From: Pectobacterium aroidearum
GTDB lineage: Bacteria > Pseudomonadota > Gammaproteobacteria > Enterobacterales > Enterobacteriaceae
Direction: 5' to 3'
Assembly (NCBI RefSeq): GCF_041228105.1
Contig: NZ_CP166097.1
Coordinates: 5,022,001-5,086,000, forward strand
Length of the DNA stretch: 64,000 bases
A program made the position numbers and the translations under genes. Below, in pieces: positions 1 through 9,501 of the stretch (the first letter of the stretch is position 1; every line of letters starts with the position of its first letter). The notes under the pieces were generated by a model. It saw only the letters and a list, made by a program, of their open reading frames with translations, made no database searches and was not told where the DNA came from.

Positions 1-574
1 CAGCGCGATGACCGCCAGCCTGCCCGGCATGCAAAAAGTCATGCAGGCGCTGAGCGCCTATCAGCTCTACTTCCTTGATAGCATGACCATTGGCAGCAGC
101 CAATCGAGTCAGGCTGCGGCAGGAACGGGCGTCAAAGTCATCAAACGCAAAGTCTTTCTGGATGATTCGCAAAACGAAGCCGAGATTCGTAAGCAGTTTA
201 CCCGCGCGGTGCAAATTGCCCGTCGCAGCGGTTCAGCTATCGCTATCGGGCATCCACATCCTTCAACCATCCGCGTTTTGCAGCAGATGCTGCCCACGCT
301 GGATGCCGATATCGTCTTAGTCCGCCCCAGCCAGTTGCTGAACGAGCCGACGCGGCAGTACGAGCCTCAGCCGCAACAGCCGGTTAAACCACGTAATCCG
401 TTCCGTGGCATACCGCAGTGTCGGGTCAAGCAGCCGCCAGAACCGGTCAAGAACGATATGTTCTTCAAACTAGTGAGCAGCAGCATTCGGGAAAGCGCCC
501 CAGTGATGTTTATCAAACACCGCTGGCAAACCTGGGTGGCACCGGCAGAAACCGAAACGCACAAACAACCGTAG
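1..574 (+). CDS. yibQ: YibQ family divergent polysaccharide deacetylase, 3' part
   Basis: The gene enters the window already in frame, so the start lies upstream; about 190 C-terminal residues are visible. The family is periplasmic and related to polysaccharide deacetylases. The visible part has the family core (the LYFLDSMT and AIAIGHPHPST stretches). It ends in a proline- and glutamine-rich tail that looks low in conservation. The position just before tdh-kbl on the opposite strand matches the E. coli order envC-yibQ-tdh-kbl, which supports the name. The exact biochemical activity of YibQ is not established. Confidence 0.88.
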   Translation, partial: SAMTASLPGMQKVMQALSAYQLYFLDSMTIGSSQSSQAAAGTGVKVIKRKVFLDDSQNEAEIRKQFTRAVQIARRSGSAIAIGHPHPSTIRVLQQMLPTLDADIVLVRPSQLLNEPTRQYEPQPQQPVKPRNPFRGIPQCRVKQPPEPVKNDMFFKLVSSSIRESAPVMFIKHRWQTWVAPAETETHKQP

Positions 575-624
575 TTTCAGTGACACGTTCCCTTTTGTCA
601 TCACGCTGACTCGCGGCGGCAGGG

Positions 625-1656
625 TTATCTCTCGTCCCAATTGAGAATAACCTTGCCAGATTGACCCGAGCGCATGGCATCAAAGCCTTTTTGAAACTCA
701 TCAATGTGAAAGCGGTGGGTGATAATCGGTGACAAATCCAGCCCGGATTGAATCAGCGCCGACATTTTGTACCAGGTTTCGAACATTTCCCGTCCGTAGA
801 TACCTTTGATAAACAGCCCTTTAAAAATCACCTCTCCCCAGTCAATCGACATCGGTTCGTGCGGAATACCCAGCATGGCGATGCGCCCACCGTGGTTCAT
901 CGCTTTCAGCATGGCGCGAAAGGCCGATGGCGCACCCGACATCTCTAACCCAATATCAAACCCTTCGGTCATGCCCAGTTCTATCATGACGTCAGCCAGC
1001 CTTTCCTCTGCCACATTGACGGCCCGCGTTGCCCCCATTTTCCTGGCAAGATCCAGACGGTACGCATTCACATCGGTAATCACGACGTTTCTTGCGCCAA
1101 CGTGACGACACACCGCCGCCGCCATCATGCCTATCGGCCCTGCGCCAGCAATCAAGACATCCTCACCCACTAAATCAAAAGAAAGCGCAGTGTGCACCGC
1201 ATTACCGAAAGGATCGAAAATGGCGGCCAGCTCGTCAGAAATATTGTCGGGAATGCGAAACGCGTTGTAGGCAGGAATCACCAGATACTCCGCGAATGAA
1301 CCGGGGCGATTTACTCCGACGCCGATGGCATTGCGGCATAAATGACGCCGCCCGGCACGGCAGTTGCGGCAATATCCGCAGGTAATATGTCCTTCGCCAG
1401 AGACCCGATCGCCAATATGAAAACCGTTAACCTCCTGACCGATAGCGACAATTTCTCCCACGTATTCATGCCCGACAACCATCGGAACGGGAATGGTCTT
1501 CTGCGACCATTCGTCCCAGTTATAGATATGCACATCCGTTCCGCAAATCGCGCTTTTGCGAATTTTAATCATGATGTCGTTATGCCCGAGCTCCGGCGTG
1601 GGGGAGTCCACCATCCAGATGCCCTCTTCCGGCCGCAATTTTGCCAATGCTTTCAT
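625..1656 (-). CDS. tdh: L-threonine 3-dehydrogenase
   Basis: This cytoplasmic zinc enzyme oxidises L-threonine with NAD+ to 2-amino-3-ketobutyrate, the first step of threonine breakdown to glycine. At 343 aa it has normal length. Visible features are the catalytic-zinc motif [14 protein letters not shown] near residue 38, the GHEYVGE motif, and the structural-zinc cysteines [15 protein letters not shown] near residues 93-107. A Rossmann glycine motif (GAGPIG) lies near residue 170. It is the second gene of kbl-tdh, 10 nt after the kbl stop, so the two are surely co-transcribed. In E. coli this operon responds to Lrp; no Lrp site was assigned here. Confidence 0.97.
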   Translation of the reverse strand: MKALAKLRPEEGIWMVDSPTPELGHNDIMIKIRKSAICGTDVHIYNWDEWSQKTIPVPMVVGHEYVGEIVAIGQEVNGFHIGDRVSGEGHITCGYCRNCRAGRRHLCRNAIGVGVNRPGSFAEYLVIPAYNAFRIPDNISDELAAIFDPFGNAVHTALSFDLVGEDVLIAGAGPIGMMAAAVCRHVGARNVVITDVNAYRLDLARKMGATRAVNVAEERLADVMIELGMTEGFDIGLEMSGAPSAFRAMLKAMNHGGRIAMLGIPHEPMSIDWGEVIFKGLFIKGIYGREMFETWYKMSALIQSGLDLSPIITHRFHIDEFQKGFDAMRSGQSGKVILNWDER

Positions 1657-1666
1657 GACGATTTCC

Positions 1667-2863
1667 TCAGATGATCACACCCAGACGTTTGCCCACGCGG
1701 GTAAAAGCCTCAACGGCGAATTGGATTTGCTGCGGCGTATGAGCGGCCGACATTTGCGTACGAATGCGCGCCTGACCGAGGGGAACCACAGGATAGAAAA
1801 AGCCTGCGACGTACACGCCTTCCCGCTGTAGCGCCTGAGCAAAATCCTGCGCCAACTGTGCCTCACCCAGCATTACGGGGATAATGGCGTGATCGGCCCC
1901 CGCCAAGGTGAACCCAGCGGCAGCCATCTTTTCACGAAACAGACGGGCGTTTTCCCACAGCCGCTTACGCCGTTCCCCACTTCTTTCCAGCAGATCCAGC
2001 ACGCTGAGCGACGCAGTAACAATGGCTGGCGCAAGCGAGTTGGAAAACAGATAGGGCCGAGAGCGCTGGCGCAGCCAGTCGATCACCTCACGTTTGCCTG
2101 CCGTATAACCACCCGACGCGCCTCCCAGCGCCTTGCCTAGCGTCCCAGTAATGATGTCGACACGCTCCATCACCCCACAGTATTCATGCGTTCCGCGTCC
2201 TTGTTCACCCACAAATCCCACCGCATGGGAATCATCAACCATCACGAGCGCATCATAACGATCCGCCAGATCGCAAATCCTCTGCAAATCCGCAATCACA
2301 CCATCCATCGAGAACACGCCATCGGTGGCGATCATGATGTGCCTTGCTCCTTCCGCTCTGGCCAGTTGCAGTTGCGCTTCCAGTTGGTTCATATCGTTAT
2401 TGGCATAACGGTAGCGCCGCGCCTTCGATAGCCGAATACCGTCGATGATTGAGGCATGATTGAGCGCATCGGAAATAATCGCATCCTCCGGCCCCATCAG
2501 CGTTTCAAACAGCCCGCCGTTGGCATCAAAACAGGAGGAATAGAGAATCGCGTCGTCCATTCCCAGAAAATCCGCCAGCTTACGCTCCAGCTGTTTATGG
2601 ATATCCTGCGTGCCGCAGATGAAGCGCACCGAGGCCATGCCGAAACCGTGGCTGTCCAATCCGGCTTTTGCGGCGGCAATCAGCTCAGGGCTGTCCGCCA
2701 GACCAAGATAATTATTGGCGCAGAAGTTGAGCAGGCGGTTGCTGTCCATCACCTCAATTTCAGCCTGCTGCGCAGAGGTAATGATGCGCTCCTCCTTGAA
2801 CACCCCTTCGGTGCGAGCTGCCATAATTTGTGTAGTAAGTTGTTGATAAAATGCGGCAGGCAT
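1667..2863 (-). CDS. kbl: Glycine C-acetyltransferase (2-amino-3-ketobutyrate CoA ligase)
   Basis: This PLP enzyme cleaves 2-amino-3-ketobutyrate with CoA to glycine and acetyl-CoA, completing the Tdh pathway. The 398-aa protein is full length and collinear with E. coli Kbl. Features include [14 protein letters not shown] near residue 46, the [15 protein letters not shown] region holding the PLP-interacting Asp and His, and the PLP lysine in [16 protein letters not shown]. It is the promoter-proximal gene of the kbl-tdh operon and is divergent from hldD across about 240 nt. Confidence 0.97.
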   Translation of the reverse strand: MPAAFYQQLTTQIMAARTEGVFKEERIITSAQQAEIEVMDSNRLLNFCANNYLGLADSPELIAAAKAGLDSHGFGMASVRFICGTQDIHKQLERKLADFLGMDDAILYSSCFDANGGLFETLMGPEDAIISDALNHASIIDGIRLSKARRYRYANNDMNQLEAQLQLARAEGARHIMIATDGVFSMDGVIADLQRICDLADRYDALVMVDDSHAVGFVGEQGRGTHEYCGVMERVDIITGTLGKALGGASGGYTAGKREVIDWLRQRSRPYLFSNSLAPAIVTASLSVLDLLERSGERRKRLWENARLFREKMAAAGFTLAGADHAIIPVMLGEAQLAQDFAQALQREGVYVAGFFYPVVPLGQARIRTQMSAAHTPQQIQFAVEAFTRVGKRLGVII

Positions 2864-3019
2864 AGCGTTACTCTCCCATACAAAGATCGCTTTATGGTTT
2901 TTAAGCTAGCGGATGTGGGCAGAAATGCGGGGTAAACAGTCTGAAAATGCTGGCTTCGTCACGGCCTGAATCATCTTAAAAAAGTTGGCGCAACACGGGA
3001 TAAATTAAGCTCTGGCTGC

Positions 3020-3047
3020 TTGCGGTAAAATGAAATGCTATTATAGC
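3020..3047 (+). promoter_or_regulatory. Possible sigma-70-type promoter for hldD
   Basis: A TTGCGG -35-like hexamer and a TATAGC -10-like hexamer are separated by 16 nt, about 60 nt upstream of the hldD start. This is a match by eye only; hldD in E. coli also has a heat-shock promoter, which was not looked for quantitatively here. Confidence 0.3.
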
Positions 3048-3105
3048 GGTCATAAACAGTGTGGGGCGCGGTGCCTCACCAGCAAGATTAACAAAGGTCG
3101 CGCCC

Positions 3106-4038
3106 ATGATTATCGTTACTGGCGGTGCCGGTTTTATCGGCAGCAATATCGTAAAATCTCTGAATGACATCGGCTATCGGGACATTCTGGTTGTCGATAA
3201 CCTGAAAGATGGCACCAAATTCGTCAATCTGGTCGATCTGGATATCGCAGATTACATGGATAAGGAAGACTTTATCGCCAGCATCGTTGCAGGCGACGAT
3301 CTGGGCGATATCGATGCCGTATTCCATGAGGGTGCCTGCTCTTCCACCACCGAGTGGGATGGCAAGTACATGATGGATAACAACTATCAGTATTCCAAAG
3401 ATGTGCTGCACTATTGCCTCGATCGCAACATTCCGTTCCTGTATGCCTCTTCCGCCGCAACCTACGGTGGTCGCAACGATAACTTTATCGAAGAACGTCA
3501 GTACGAGCAGCCGCTGAACGTCTATGGCTACTCCAAATTCCTGTTCGATCAGTACGTGCGTGAAATTCTCCCTGAAGCAGAATCGCAGATCTGCGGTTTC
3601 CGCTATTTCAACGTCTACGGACCTCGTGAAGGTCACAAAGGCAGCATGGCGAGCGTCGCGTTTCATCTGAACAACCAGATCAATCAGGGTGAAAATCCGA
3701 AGCTGTTCTCCGGTAGCGAGAACTTCAAGCGTGACTTCGTCTACGTCGGTGATGTCGCAGCCGTCAACCTATGGTTCTGGCAAAACGGTGTTTCCGGCAT
3801 CTTCAACTGCGGTACTGGCCGTGCCGAATCCTTCCAGGCTGTTGCCGACGCTACGCTTGCGTTCCACAAGAAAGGCGGCGTGGAATACATCGAGTTCCCC
3901 GAGAAGCTGAAAGGTCGCTATCAGGCCTACACTCAGGCTGACCTCACCAACTTGCGTGCCGCAGGTTATGACAAGCCGTTCAAAACCGTCGCCGAAGGCG
4001 TGGCGGAATATATGGCCTGGCTGAACCGTACCGTTTAA
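3106..4038 (+). CDS. hldD: ADP-L-glycero-D-manno-heptose-6-epimerase
   Basis: HldD (RfaD) is a short-chain-dehydrogenase-type epimerase that uses bound NADP to convert ADP-D-glycero- to ADP-L-glycero-manno-heptose, the heptose donor for LPS inner core. The ATG at 3106 gives [14 protein letters not shown] and 310 aa, the family length; an in-frame ATG at 3061 would add 15 non-conserved residues. The Rossmann motif GGAGFIG and the catalytic YGYSK (Tyr-x3-Lys) are present. It is the first gene of the hldD-waaF-waaC-waaQ-waaL unit, 23 nt before waaF. Confidence 0.97.
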   Translation: MIIVTGGAGFIGSNIVKSLNDIGYRDILVVDNLKDGTKFVNLVDLDIADYMDKEDFIASIVAGDDLGDIDAVFHEGACSSTTEWDGKYMMDNNYQYSKDVLHYCLDRNIPFLYASSAATYGGRNDNFIEERQYEQPLNVYGYSKFLFDQYVREILPEAESQICGFRYFNVYGPREGHKGSMASVAFHLNNQINQGENPKLFSGSENFKRDFVYVGDVAAVNLWFWQNGVSGIFNCGTGRAESFQAVADATLAFHKKGGVEYIEFPEKLKGRYQAYTQADLTNLRAAGYDKPFKTVAEGVAEYMAWLNRTV

Positions 4039-4061
4039 TCAAATAAGGATTCATAAGCGGT

Positions 4062-5129
4062 ATGAAAATTTTGGTCATCGGCCCTTCCTGGGTCGGCGAT
4101 ATGATGATGTCGCACAGCCTTTATCGCACGTTGAAGGCTGAACACCCGGAAGCGGTTATTGACGTGATGGCGCCAGCCTGGTGCCGTCCGCTGCTGGCAC
4201 GTATGCCGGAAGTCAATCAGGCGTTAGCCATGCCGCTAGGTCACGGCGCACTTGAGCTGGGCGAACGTCGCCGTCTTGGCGTATCGCTGCGCGATGCAGG
4301 TTACGATCGCGCTTACGTGCTGCCCAACTCCTTTAAATCCGCGCTTGTCCCGTTCTTTGCCAACATTCCGCAGCGCACAGGCTGGCGCGGAGAAATGCGT
4401 TACGGGCTGCTGAACGACTTACGCGTGCTGGATAAGGCGGCATTCCCGCTGATGGTTCAGCGTTACGCCGCATTAGCTTATGACAGTAGCCGTATTCGTC
4501 GTGCTGAGGATCTGCCGCAGCCGTTACTGTGGCCACAGTTACAGGTCAATCAGGCCGAAATTGCGGACATGAGGCAGGCCTTCGACCTCAGAGATGCACG
4601 CCCCATCATCGGCTTTTGCCCCGGTGCCGAATTCGGTCCCGCCAAACGGTGGCCGCATTATCACTATGCTGCGCTGGCGCAATCACTGATTGAGCGCGGC
4701 TACCAGATCGCGCTGTTCGGTTCAGCCAATGACCGTTCAGCCTGTGACGACATTCTTCAGGGATTGACGGAAGACGCACGACAACATTGCGCCAGTCTGG
4801 CGGGAAAAACCTCGCTGGAACAGGCAGTGGTGCTGATTGCCGCCTGCCACGCCGTCGTCAGCAACGACTCCGGGCTCATGCACGTTGCTGCGGCGCTTCA
4901 TCGTCCGCTTGTTGCGCTTTACGGCCCGAGCAGCCCCGATTTTACCCCGCCGCTGTCCCATCAGGCCGAGGTGATTCGGCTGATCACCGGCTATCACCGT
5001 GTGCGCAAAGGGGATGCTGAACAAGGCTATCACCAGAGTTTGATCGACATTCAGCCCGAACGCGTGCTCAGCGCGCTCAATAACTATTTCACGCAAAGAG
5101 AAAACCCGCTGCCGGGAGCAGACGCATGA
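4062..5129 (+). CDS. waaF: ADP-heptose:LPS heptosyltransferase II
   Basis: This GT9 enzyme adds the second L,D-heptose of the LPS inner core on the cytoplasmic face of the inner membrane. The 355-aa product starts MKILVIGPSWVGDMMMSHSLYRTL, the family N-terminus with the GD motif. It carries the C-terminal donor-binding FCPGAEFGPAKRWP and NDSGLMHVAAAL motifs. It overlaps waaC by 4 nt (ATGA), indicating translational coupling. Confidence 0.96.
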   Translation: MKILVIGPSWVGDMMMSHSLYRTLKAEHPEAVIDVMAPAWCRPLLARMPEVNQALAMPLGHGALELGERRRLGVSLRDAGYDRAYVLPNSFKSALVPFFANIPQRTGWRGEMRYGLLNDLRVLDKAAFPLMVQRYAALAYDSSRIRRAEDLPQPLLWPQLQVNQAEIADMRQAFDLRDARPIIGFCPGAEFGPAKRWPHYHYAALAQSLIERGYQIALFGSANDRSACDDILQGLTEDARQHCASLAGKTSLEQAVVLIAACHAVVSNDSGLMHVAAALHRPLVALYGPSSPDFTPPLSHQAEVIRLITGYHRVRKGDAEQGYHQSLIDIQPERVLSALNNYFTQRENPLPGADA

Positions 5130-6088
5130 GAGTGCTGATCGTGAAAACATCGTCGATGGGTGATGTGCTGCATACGTTACCGGCCTTAACCGATGCGATG
5201 CAGGTTATACCCGGTATTCAGTTCGACTGGGTGGTTGAAGAAGGTTTCGCGCAAATCCCCAGTTGGCACCCGGCGGTTTCCCGCGTTATTCCGGTGGCGA
5301 TACGCCGCTGGCGCAAAAGCTGGTTCAGCGCCCCGACACGTCAGGAGCGTGCAGACTTTAAACGCCAGCTACGCCAGCACCGCTATGATGCGGTTATCGA
5401 TGCGCAGGGGCTGATTAAAAGCGCGCTGCTGGTAACGCGACTCGCCAATGGAAAGAAACACGGATTGGATTGCAAGAACGCGCGTGAGCCGCTGGCAAGC
5501 TGGTTTTATAACTATCGCCATCCGATCAGCCGTCAACAGCATGCCGTTGAGCGCGTACGCGAACTGTTTGCCGCCAGCTTGGGCTATCGGAAACCCGCCG
5601 AGCGCGGCGATTATGCCATTGCCTCGCGCTTCCCCTCCCAGCCGCCCGCAGACGCCAACCGCTACCTGGTGTTTCTCCACGCCACAACGCGCGATGAAAA
5701 ACACTGGCCGGAAGCGCACTGGCGCGAGTTGATTGCCCTATTGGCACCGAGCGGACTACGCATCAAACTTCCCTGGGGAGCGGAACATGAGCACCAGCGC
5801 GCGTTACGGCTGGCGGAAGGGTTCCCCCACGTTGAGGTCTTACCGCGCCTCATGCTGCAACAGGTCGCTGAGGTATTAGCAGGCGCCAAAGCCGTCGTTT
5901 CCGTCGATACCGGGCTTAGCCACCTGACGGCAGCGCTGGATCGTCCAAATATCACCTTATATGGGCCAACCGACCCGGGTCTGATTGGCGGCTACGGGAT
6001 GAATCAGGTGGTGGAAATGTCTGGTGACAATTCCATGGATACAATTTCACCTCAAGCAATCTTTCAACAATTACAATCTCTTATATAA
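5126..6088 (+). CDS. waaC: LPS heptosyltransferase I
   Basis: WaaC (GT9) transfers the first L,D-heptose onto Kdo2-lipid A. The 320-aa product begins MRVLIVKTSSMGDVLHTLPALTD and contains SVDTGLSHLTAALDRP and LYGPTDPGLIGGYG, typical of heptosyltransferase I. The start overlaps the waaF stop. The gene is full length and lies in the expected position in the core operon. Confidence 0.96.
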   Translation: MRVLIVKTSSMGDVLHTLPALTDAMQVIPGIQFDWVVEEGFAQIPSWHPAVSRVIPVAIRRWRKSWFSAPTRQERADFKRQLRQHRYDAVIDAQGLIKSALLVTRLANGKKHGLDCKNAREPLASWFYNYRHPISRQQHAVERVRELFAASLGYRKPAERGDYAIASRFPSQPPADANRYLVFLHATTRDEKHWPEAHWRELIALLAPSGLRIKLPWGAEHEHQRALRLAEGFPHVEVLPRLMLQQVAEVLAGAKAVVSVDTGLSHLTAALDRPNITLYGPTDPGLIGGYGMNQVVEMSGDNSMDTISPQAIFQQLQSLI

Positions 6089-6104
6089 CCGACGAGTTTT
6101 GGTA

Positions 6105-7190
6105 ATGCATATGCATTCGAAAGAAAAACGGCTAGCCAGAGAACGCATTAAGCGAATTCTGGTCATCAAACTACGGCATTTCGGTGACGTCTTGTTGACC
6201 ACCCCGTTATTAGGGACGCTGAAACAGCATTACGAGAGTGCCCAGATTGATGTACTGGTTTATAGCGGTACAGAAGTCATGCTATCCGGCAATCCAGATG
6301 TTCACACCTGTTTAACCGTTGACAGGAATCTCAAACATGAAGGTATCCGTGCACAATGGCATGGAGAAAGTACGCTTTGGAAAGCGTTGAAAGCACAACA
6401 ATACGACCTCATCATCAATCTTTCCGATCAATGGCGCGCTGCACTTTACTGTAAATTCCTCACCCCTGCGATTAGCATTGGCTTCCGTTGGCCAAAGAGG
6501 GACAACCTCTTATGGAAGTCTTGCCATGATATGTTGGTTGAGACGACGCAACACAACGAGCAACACACTGTTTTAAACAATCTTTCTATCCTCGCCCCCT
6601 TGGAATTTCCTGAGACGGATACCTCAGTGAAGATGTTCTGGCGACCGGAGGATGAAAAACATGTCAGCCAATTGCTCGAACAGTACCACCTATCTAACTA
6701 CATATTGATCCACCCAGGGGCTCGCTGGGCGTTCAAAACCTGGTCTGCGCTCTCTTTCGCAGCATTAATTGATCATCTGACAAATCAGGGAAAACGCGTG
6801 GTTCTTGCTGGCGGGACATCAGCCGAAGAATTGCAGATAGCGACAAGCATCATCAACAACGTGGCAAACCCGGAGCAGATTGTAAATCTGACCGGACAAC
6901 TGGAATTGCCTCAGCTCGCGATACTGATTGATAAAGCACAGTTATTTATCGGCGTGGATTCTGCACCGATGCACATGGCGGCAGCACGACAAACGCCGTC
7001 TGTTGCGCTATTTGGCCCGAGCAACCTGAAACAGTGGCATCCATGGCAGGCACCACACACATTATTATGGGCTGGCGACTATCGCCCACTCCCCAAGCCC
7101 GAGGAAATTGATACCAACACACAGGAGCGTTACCTTGATGCCATTCCGGTCTCTGACGTGATTGCTGCGACCAGCAAGTGGCTTTCCTAA
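6105..7190 (+). CDS. waaQ: LPS heptosyltransferase III (WaaQ family)
   Basis: WaaQ is a GT9 transferase that adds the branching third heptose to HepII. The family N-terminus RIKRILVIKLRHFGDVLLTT follows the ATG at 6105 (361 aa). An in-frame ATG at 6024 would overlap waaC by 65 nt and add residues that do not look conserved; the ATG at 6111 is also possible. The Shine-Dalgarno is poor, so the exact start is uncertain. The donor-site motifs HPGARWAFKTW and GVDSAPMHMAAA are present. Confidence 0.92.
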   Translation: MHMHSKEKRLARERIKRILVIKLRHFGDVLLTTPLLGTLKQHYESAQIDVLVYSGTEVMLSGNPDVHTCLTVDRNLKHEGIRAQWHGESTLWKALKAQQYDLIINLSDQWRAALYCKFLTPAISIGFRWPKRDNLLWKSCHDMLVETTQHNEQHTVLNNLSILAPLEFPETDTSVKMFWRPEDEKHVSQLLEQYHLSNYILIHPGARWAFKTWSALSFAALIDHLTNQGKRVVLAGGTSAEELQIATSIINNVANPEQIVNLTGQLELPQLAILIDKAQLFIGVDSAPMHMAAARQTPSVALFGPSNLKQWHPWQAPHTLLWAGDYRPLPKPEEIDTNTQERYLDAIPVSDVIAATSKWLS

Positions 7191-7251
7191 ACCCCTTAAT
7201 ATGTAAATAAAGAAGACGCCAACAAGTCGCTTTTTACACCTGTGAGATTGT

Positions 7252-8499
7252 ATGAAACTTGATTTTTTGCCCGCATGCTTTACGGACGCCGATAAGAGAA
7301 ATTTCCCCACGATTACCGCCTTCTTGCTTGGGCTTTCTCTGCCGCTTTCTAATCAACTGTTGAAAGTCGCGTTGGTCCTGGCGCTCATCTGCGTCTTGAA
7401 ATACCGGGATATGAAGTATTGGCGTCAGATGATTATTCATCCGATGGTGATCCTCCCCGCGTTGATGATCGGCTTATTAGCGCTATCCCTGCTCACTCAT
7501 CATCATGAGGCAGGGCCGGAGATGGTCGAAAAATATAAGAAGCTGCTGTACATCCTGCCTCTTGCTTTATTCTTTGTGCTCCAATCAGCACAGAGCAAGG
7601 CGTTATTCAGCGGCTTTCTCTTGGGAAATGGTATTGTCCTTGCACTGAGTATCGCTGGCGGTTTGTTTCATCTATTTCCTGGGCATATCGACCCTGCGAA
7701 CCCGACCGTTTTTAAGCTACAGATTACTCAAAACTTTTTTATGGCCATGGCCGTATTTCTCTGGCTTGAGCGAGCCAGAATCAGCCAGGGATCTGGACGA
7801 ATCGGTTACCTGCTATTAGCACTAGTCGCTTGCTGCAATATACTGTTTATGGTGCAAGGTAGAATCGGATACATCGCCCTTATTGCAGGTATTGGCGCTT
7901 GGGCATTGCTCTCTCTGAAACCGCGTCAGGCCCTGCTCGCACTAGGCTCTGGCATTGTCGTCATTGGCCTGTTGTTTACGATTCCTAACCGCGCAGCCGA
8001 ACGCATTACACTTGGTGTCCACGAAATACAAAACTGTCTACAGCAAAAAACGGGCGATGCTTATTCTGCTTGTGATAGCTCAATGGGGCAACGCACCGCA
8101 TTTATTTTACAGGCTGCGCAATTAATTGAGCAGGCTCCGCTGTTGGGCAACGGCGCAGGAAGTTTCTGGTACCACAACCCTGAAACAGGCTACAGCGTAA
8201 ATAACCCACACAACCAGTATTTACTGGAAACGATACAGAATGGTGCCGTCGGCCTTGTCATATTCCTTTTATGGATGGCCAGTTTTGCTATCGCCGCATG
8301 GAACCAGCCACCTCGAGAGAAAAGCATTTTTGTTACGCTTCTGGTCATTTATTTAAGTGGTAATCTCTTTAACTCATTCCTGTTGGACTCAACCGAAGGC
8401 CACCTGTTTGTGATTCTGACCGCACTCCTGCTGGCAAAGCATATTCCACTGCTGAAGCGCAATAAAAACGCAGCGCCACAGCACGGCGCAGCTTCATAA
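7252..8499 (+). CDS. waaL: O-antigen ligase (WaaL / RfaL)
   Basis: WaaL is a polytopic inner-membrane enzyme that joins undecaprenyl-linked O-antigen to the lipid A-core on the periplasmic side. The 415-aa protein has many hydrophobic segments from residue 18 onwards. The Wzy_C-type region includes a hydrophilic stretch (about residues 255-325) with the family-like NNPHNQYLLETIQNG motif, whose histidine sits where the catalytic His of ligases is found. It follows waaQ by 61 nt. WaaL sequences are poorly conserved, so the call rests on topology, motif and locus. Confidence 0.88.
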   Translation: MKLDFLPACFTDADKRNFPTITAFLLGLSLPLSNQLLKVALVLALICVLKYRDMKYWRQMIIHPMVILPALMIGLLALSLLTHHHEAGPEMVEKYKKLLYILPLALFFVLQSAQSKALFSGFLLGNGIVLALSIAGGLFHLFPGHIDPANPTVFKLQITQNFFMAMAVFLWLERARISQGSGRIGYLLLALVACCNILFMVQGRIGYIALIAGIGAWALLSLKPRQALLALGSGIVVIGLLFTIPNRAAERITLGVHEIQNCLQQKTGDAYSACDSSMGQRTAFILQAAQLIEQAPLLGNGAGSFWYHNPETGYSVNNPHNQYLLETIQNGAVGLVIFLLWMASFAIAAWNQPPREKSIFVTLLVIYLSGNLFNSFLLDSTEGHLFVILTALLLAKHIPLLKRNKNAAPQHGAAS

Positions 8500-8540
8500 T
8501 TACGTCAGAATAGCGTTACGTTAGCATCATGCTGCTCACT

Positions 8541-8570
8541 CAATGGCACTTAAAAACACCGGTGCCATTG
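8541..8570 (+). terminator. Perfect hairpin between waaL and waaE
   Basis: A 9-bp perfect inverted repeat (CAATGGCAC / GTGCCATTG) with a 12-nt loop lies 42 nt after the waaL stop. Only a short GGTTT follows it, so it is either a weak terminator or an mRNA 3'-end stabiliser separating the heptosyltransferase-ligase unit from waaE-waaA-coaD. Confidence 0.45.
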
Positions 8571-8643
8571 GGTTTAACGCTTAGGCGGCAAGAGAACGCC
8601 TTTCTCTGCCTGTTCCATCATTTCCAGCATCATAGGGCATATA

Positions 8644-9417
8644 GTGAACACGCATAAACGTTTATCCGTTGTCATGATTACCAAAAATGAAACAGAGCTG
8701 ATCGCCGATTGCCTCCAGTCTGTCGCATGGGCAGATGAAATCATTGTCGTCGATTCCGGCAGCACAGATAACACGGTAGAGATCGCGCATCAATACGGTG
8801 CCAAAGTCTATCAACACGACGACTGGCCGGGATATGGCAAGCAGCGACAGCGCGCGCAGAATTATGCCAGCGGTGATTATGTTTTCATGATTGACGCTGA
8901 TGAGCGAGTGACGCCCGAATTGCGGCAATCAATCGAAGCCGTGCTTGCTGCCTCAGACGCTGACGATAATACGGTTTACCACTGCTCACGGCGCAATTTT
9001 TTCCTTGGTCGTTTTATGAAACATAGCGGATGGTATCCCGATAACGTTATCCGCCTCTATGCGAATCAGCGCTACCGCTATAACGACAACAGCGTGCACG
9101 AATCTCTTGATTATGGCTCAGCCACATTGACGCATCTATCAGGTGATTTATTGCATTTAACCTGCCGAGACTTCGCTGCTTTTCAACAGAAACAGTTACG
9201 CTACGCTTCAGCATGGGCGGAAGAACGACACCGTCAGGGGAAAAAATGCCGTTACCTGAGTATCCTGACGCATACTGCTTCGGCATTCTTAAAAACCTGG
9301 ATATTACGTGCCGGTTTTTTAGATGGGAAACACGGTTTTCTACTCGCGATTATTAATGCACAGTACACATTCAATAAATACGCTGGGTTATGGTCCCGTA
9401 ATAATATAAAGTTGTGA
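8644..9417 (+). CDS. waaE: LPS core glycosyltransferase WaaE/KdtX (GT2)
   Basis: This is a family 2 glycosyltransferase of the WaaE type, which adds beta-1,4-glucose to heptose I in Klebsiella and Serratia cores. The 257-aa product has [20 protein letters not shown], the nucleotide-binding [13 protein letters not shown] segment, and the DxD-like [11 protein letters not shown]. The start is GTG at 8644, preceded by AGGG at good spacing. The waaE-waaA-coaD order is the one known from Klebsiella, Serratia and Pectobacterium. The acceptor is inferred from the family. Confidence 0.9.
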   Translation: MNTHKRLSVVMITKNETELIADCLQSVAWADEIIVVDSGSTDNTVEIAHQYGAKVYQHDDWPGYGKQRQRAQNYASGDYVFMIDADERVTPELRQSIEAVLAASDADDNTVYHCSRRNFFLGRFMKHSGWYPDNVIRLYANQRYRYNDNSVHESLDYGSATLTHLSGDLLHLTCRDFAAFQQKQLRYASAWAEERHRQGKKCRYLSILTHTASAFLKTWILRAGFLDGKHGFLLAIINAQYTFNKYAGLWSRNNIKL

Positions 9418-9501
9418 GGAACGGGTGATACCACCAAACATAGCCTTATCCTCACTAACCCGATAAAATCACCCCAGCGATAACCGATAACAGTAAACCT
9501 T

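Noticed and set aside
3088..3666. 192-codon frame antisense to hldD
   Set aside because: It is a shadow of hldD with no ribosome site or known family.
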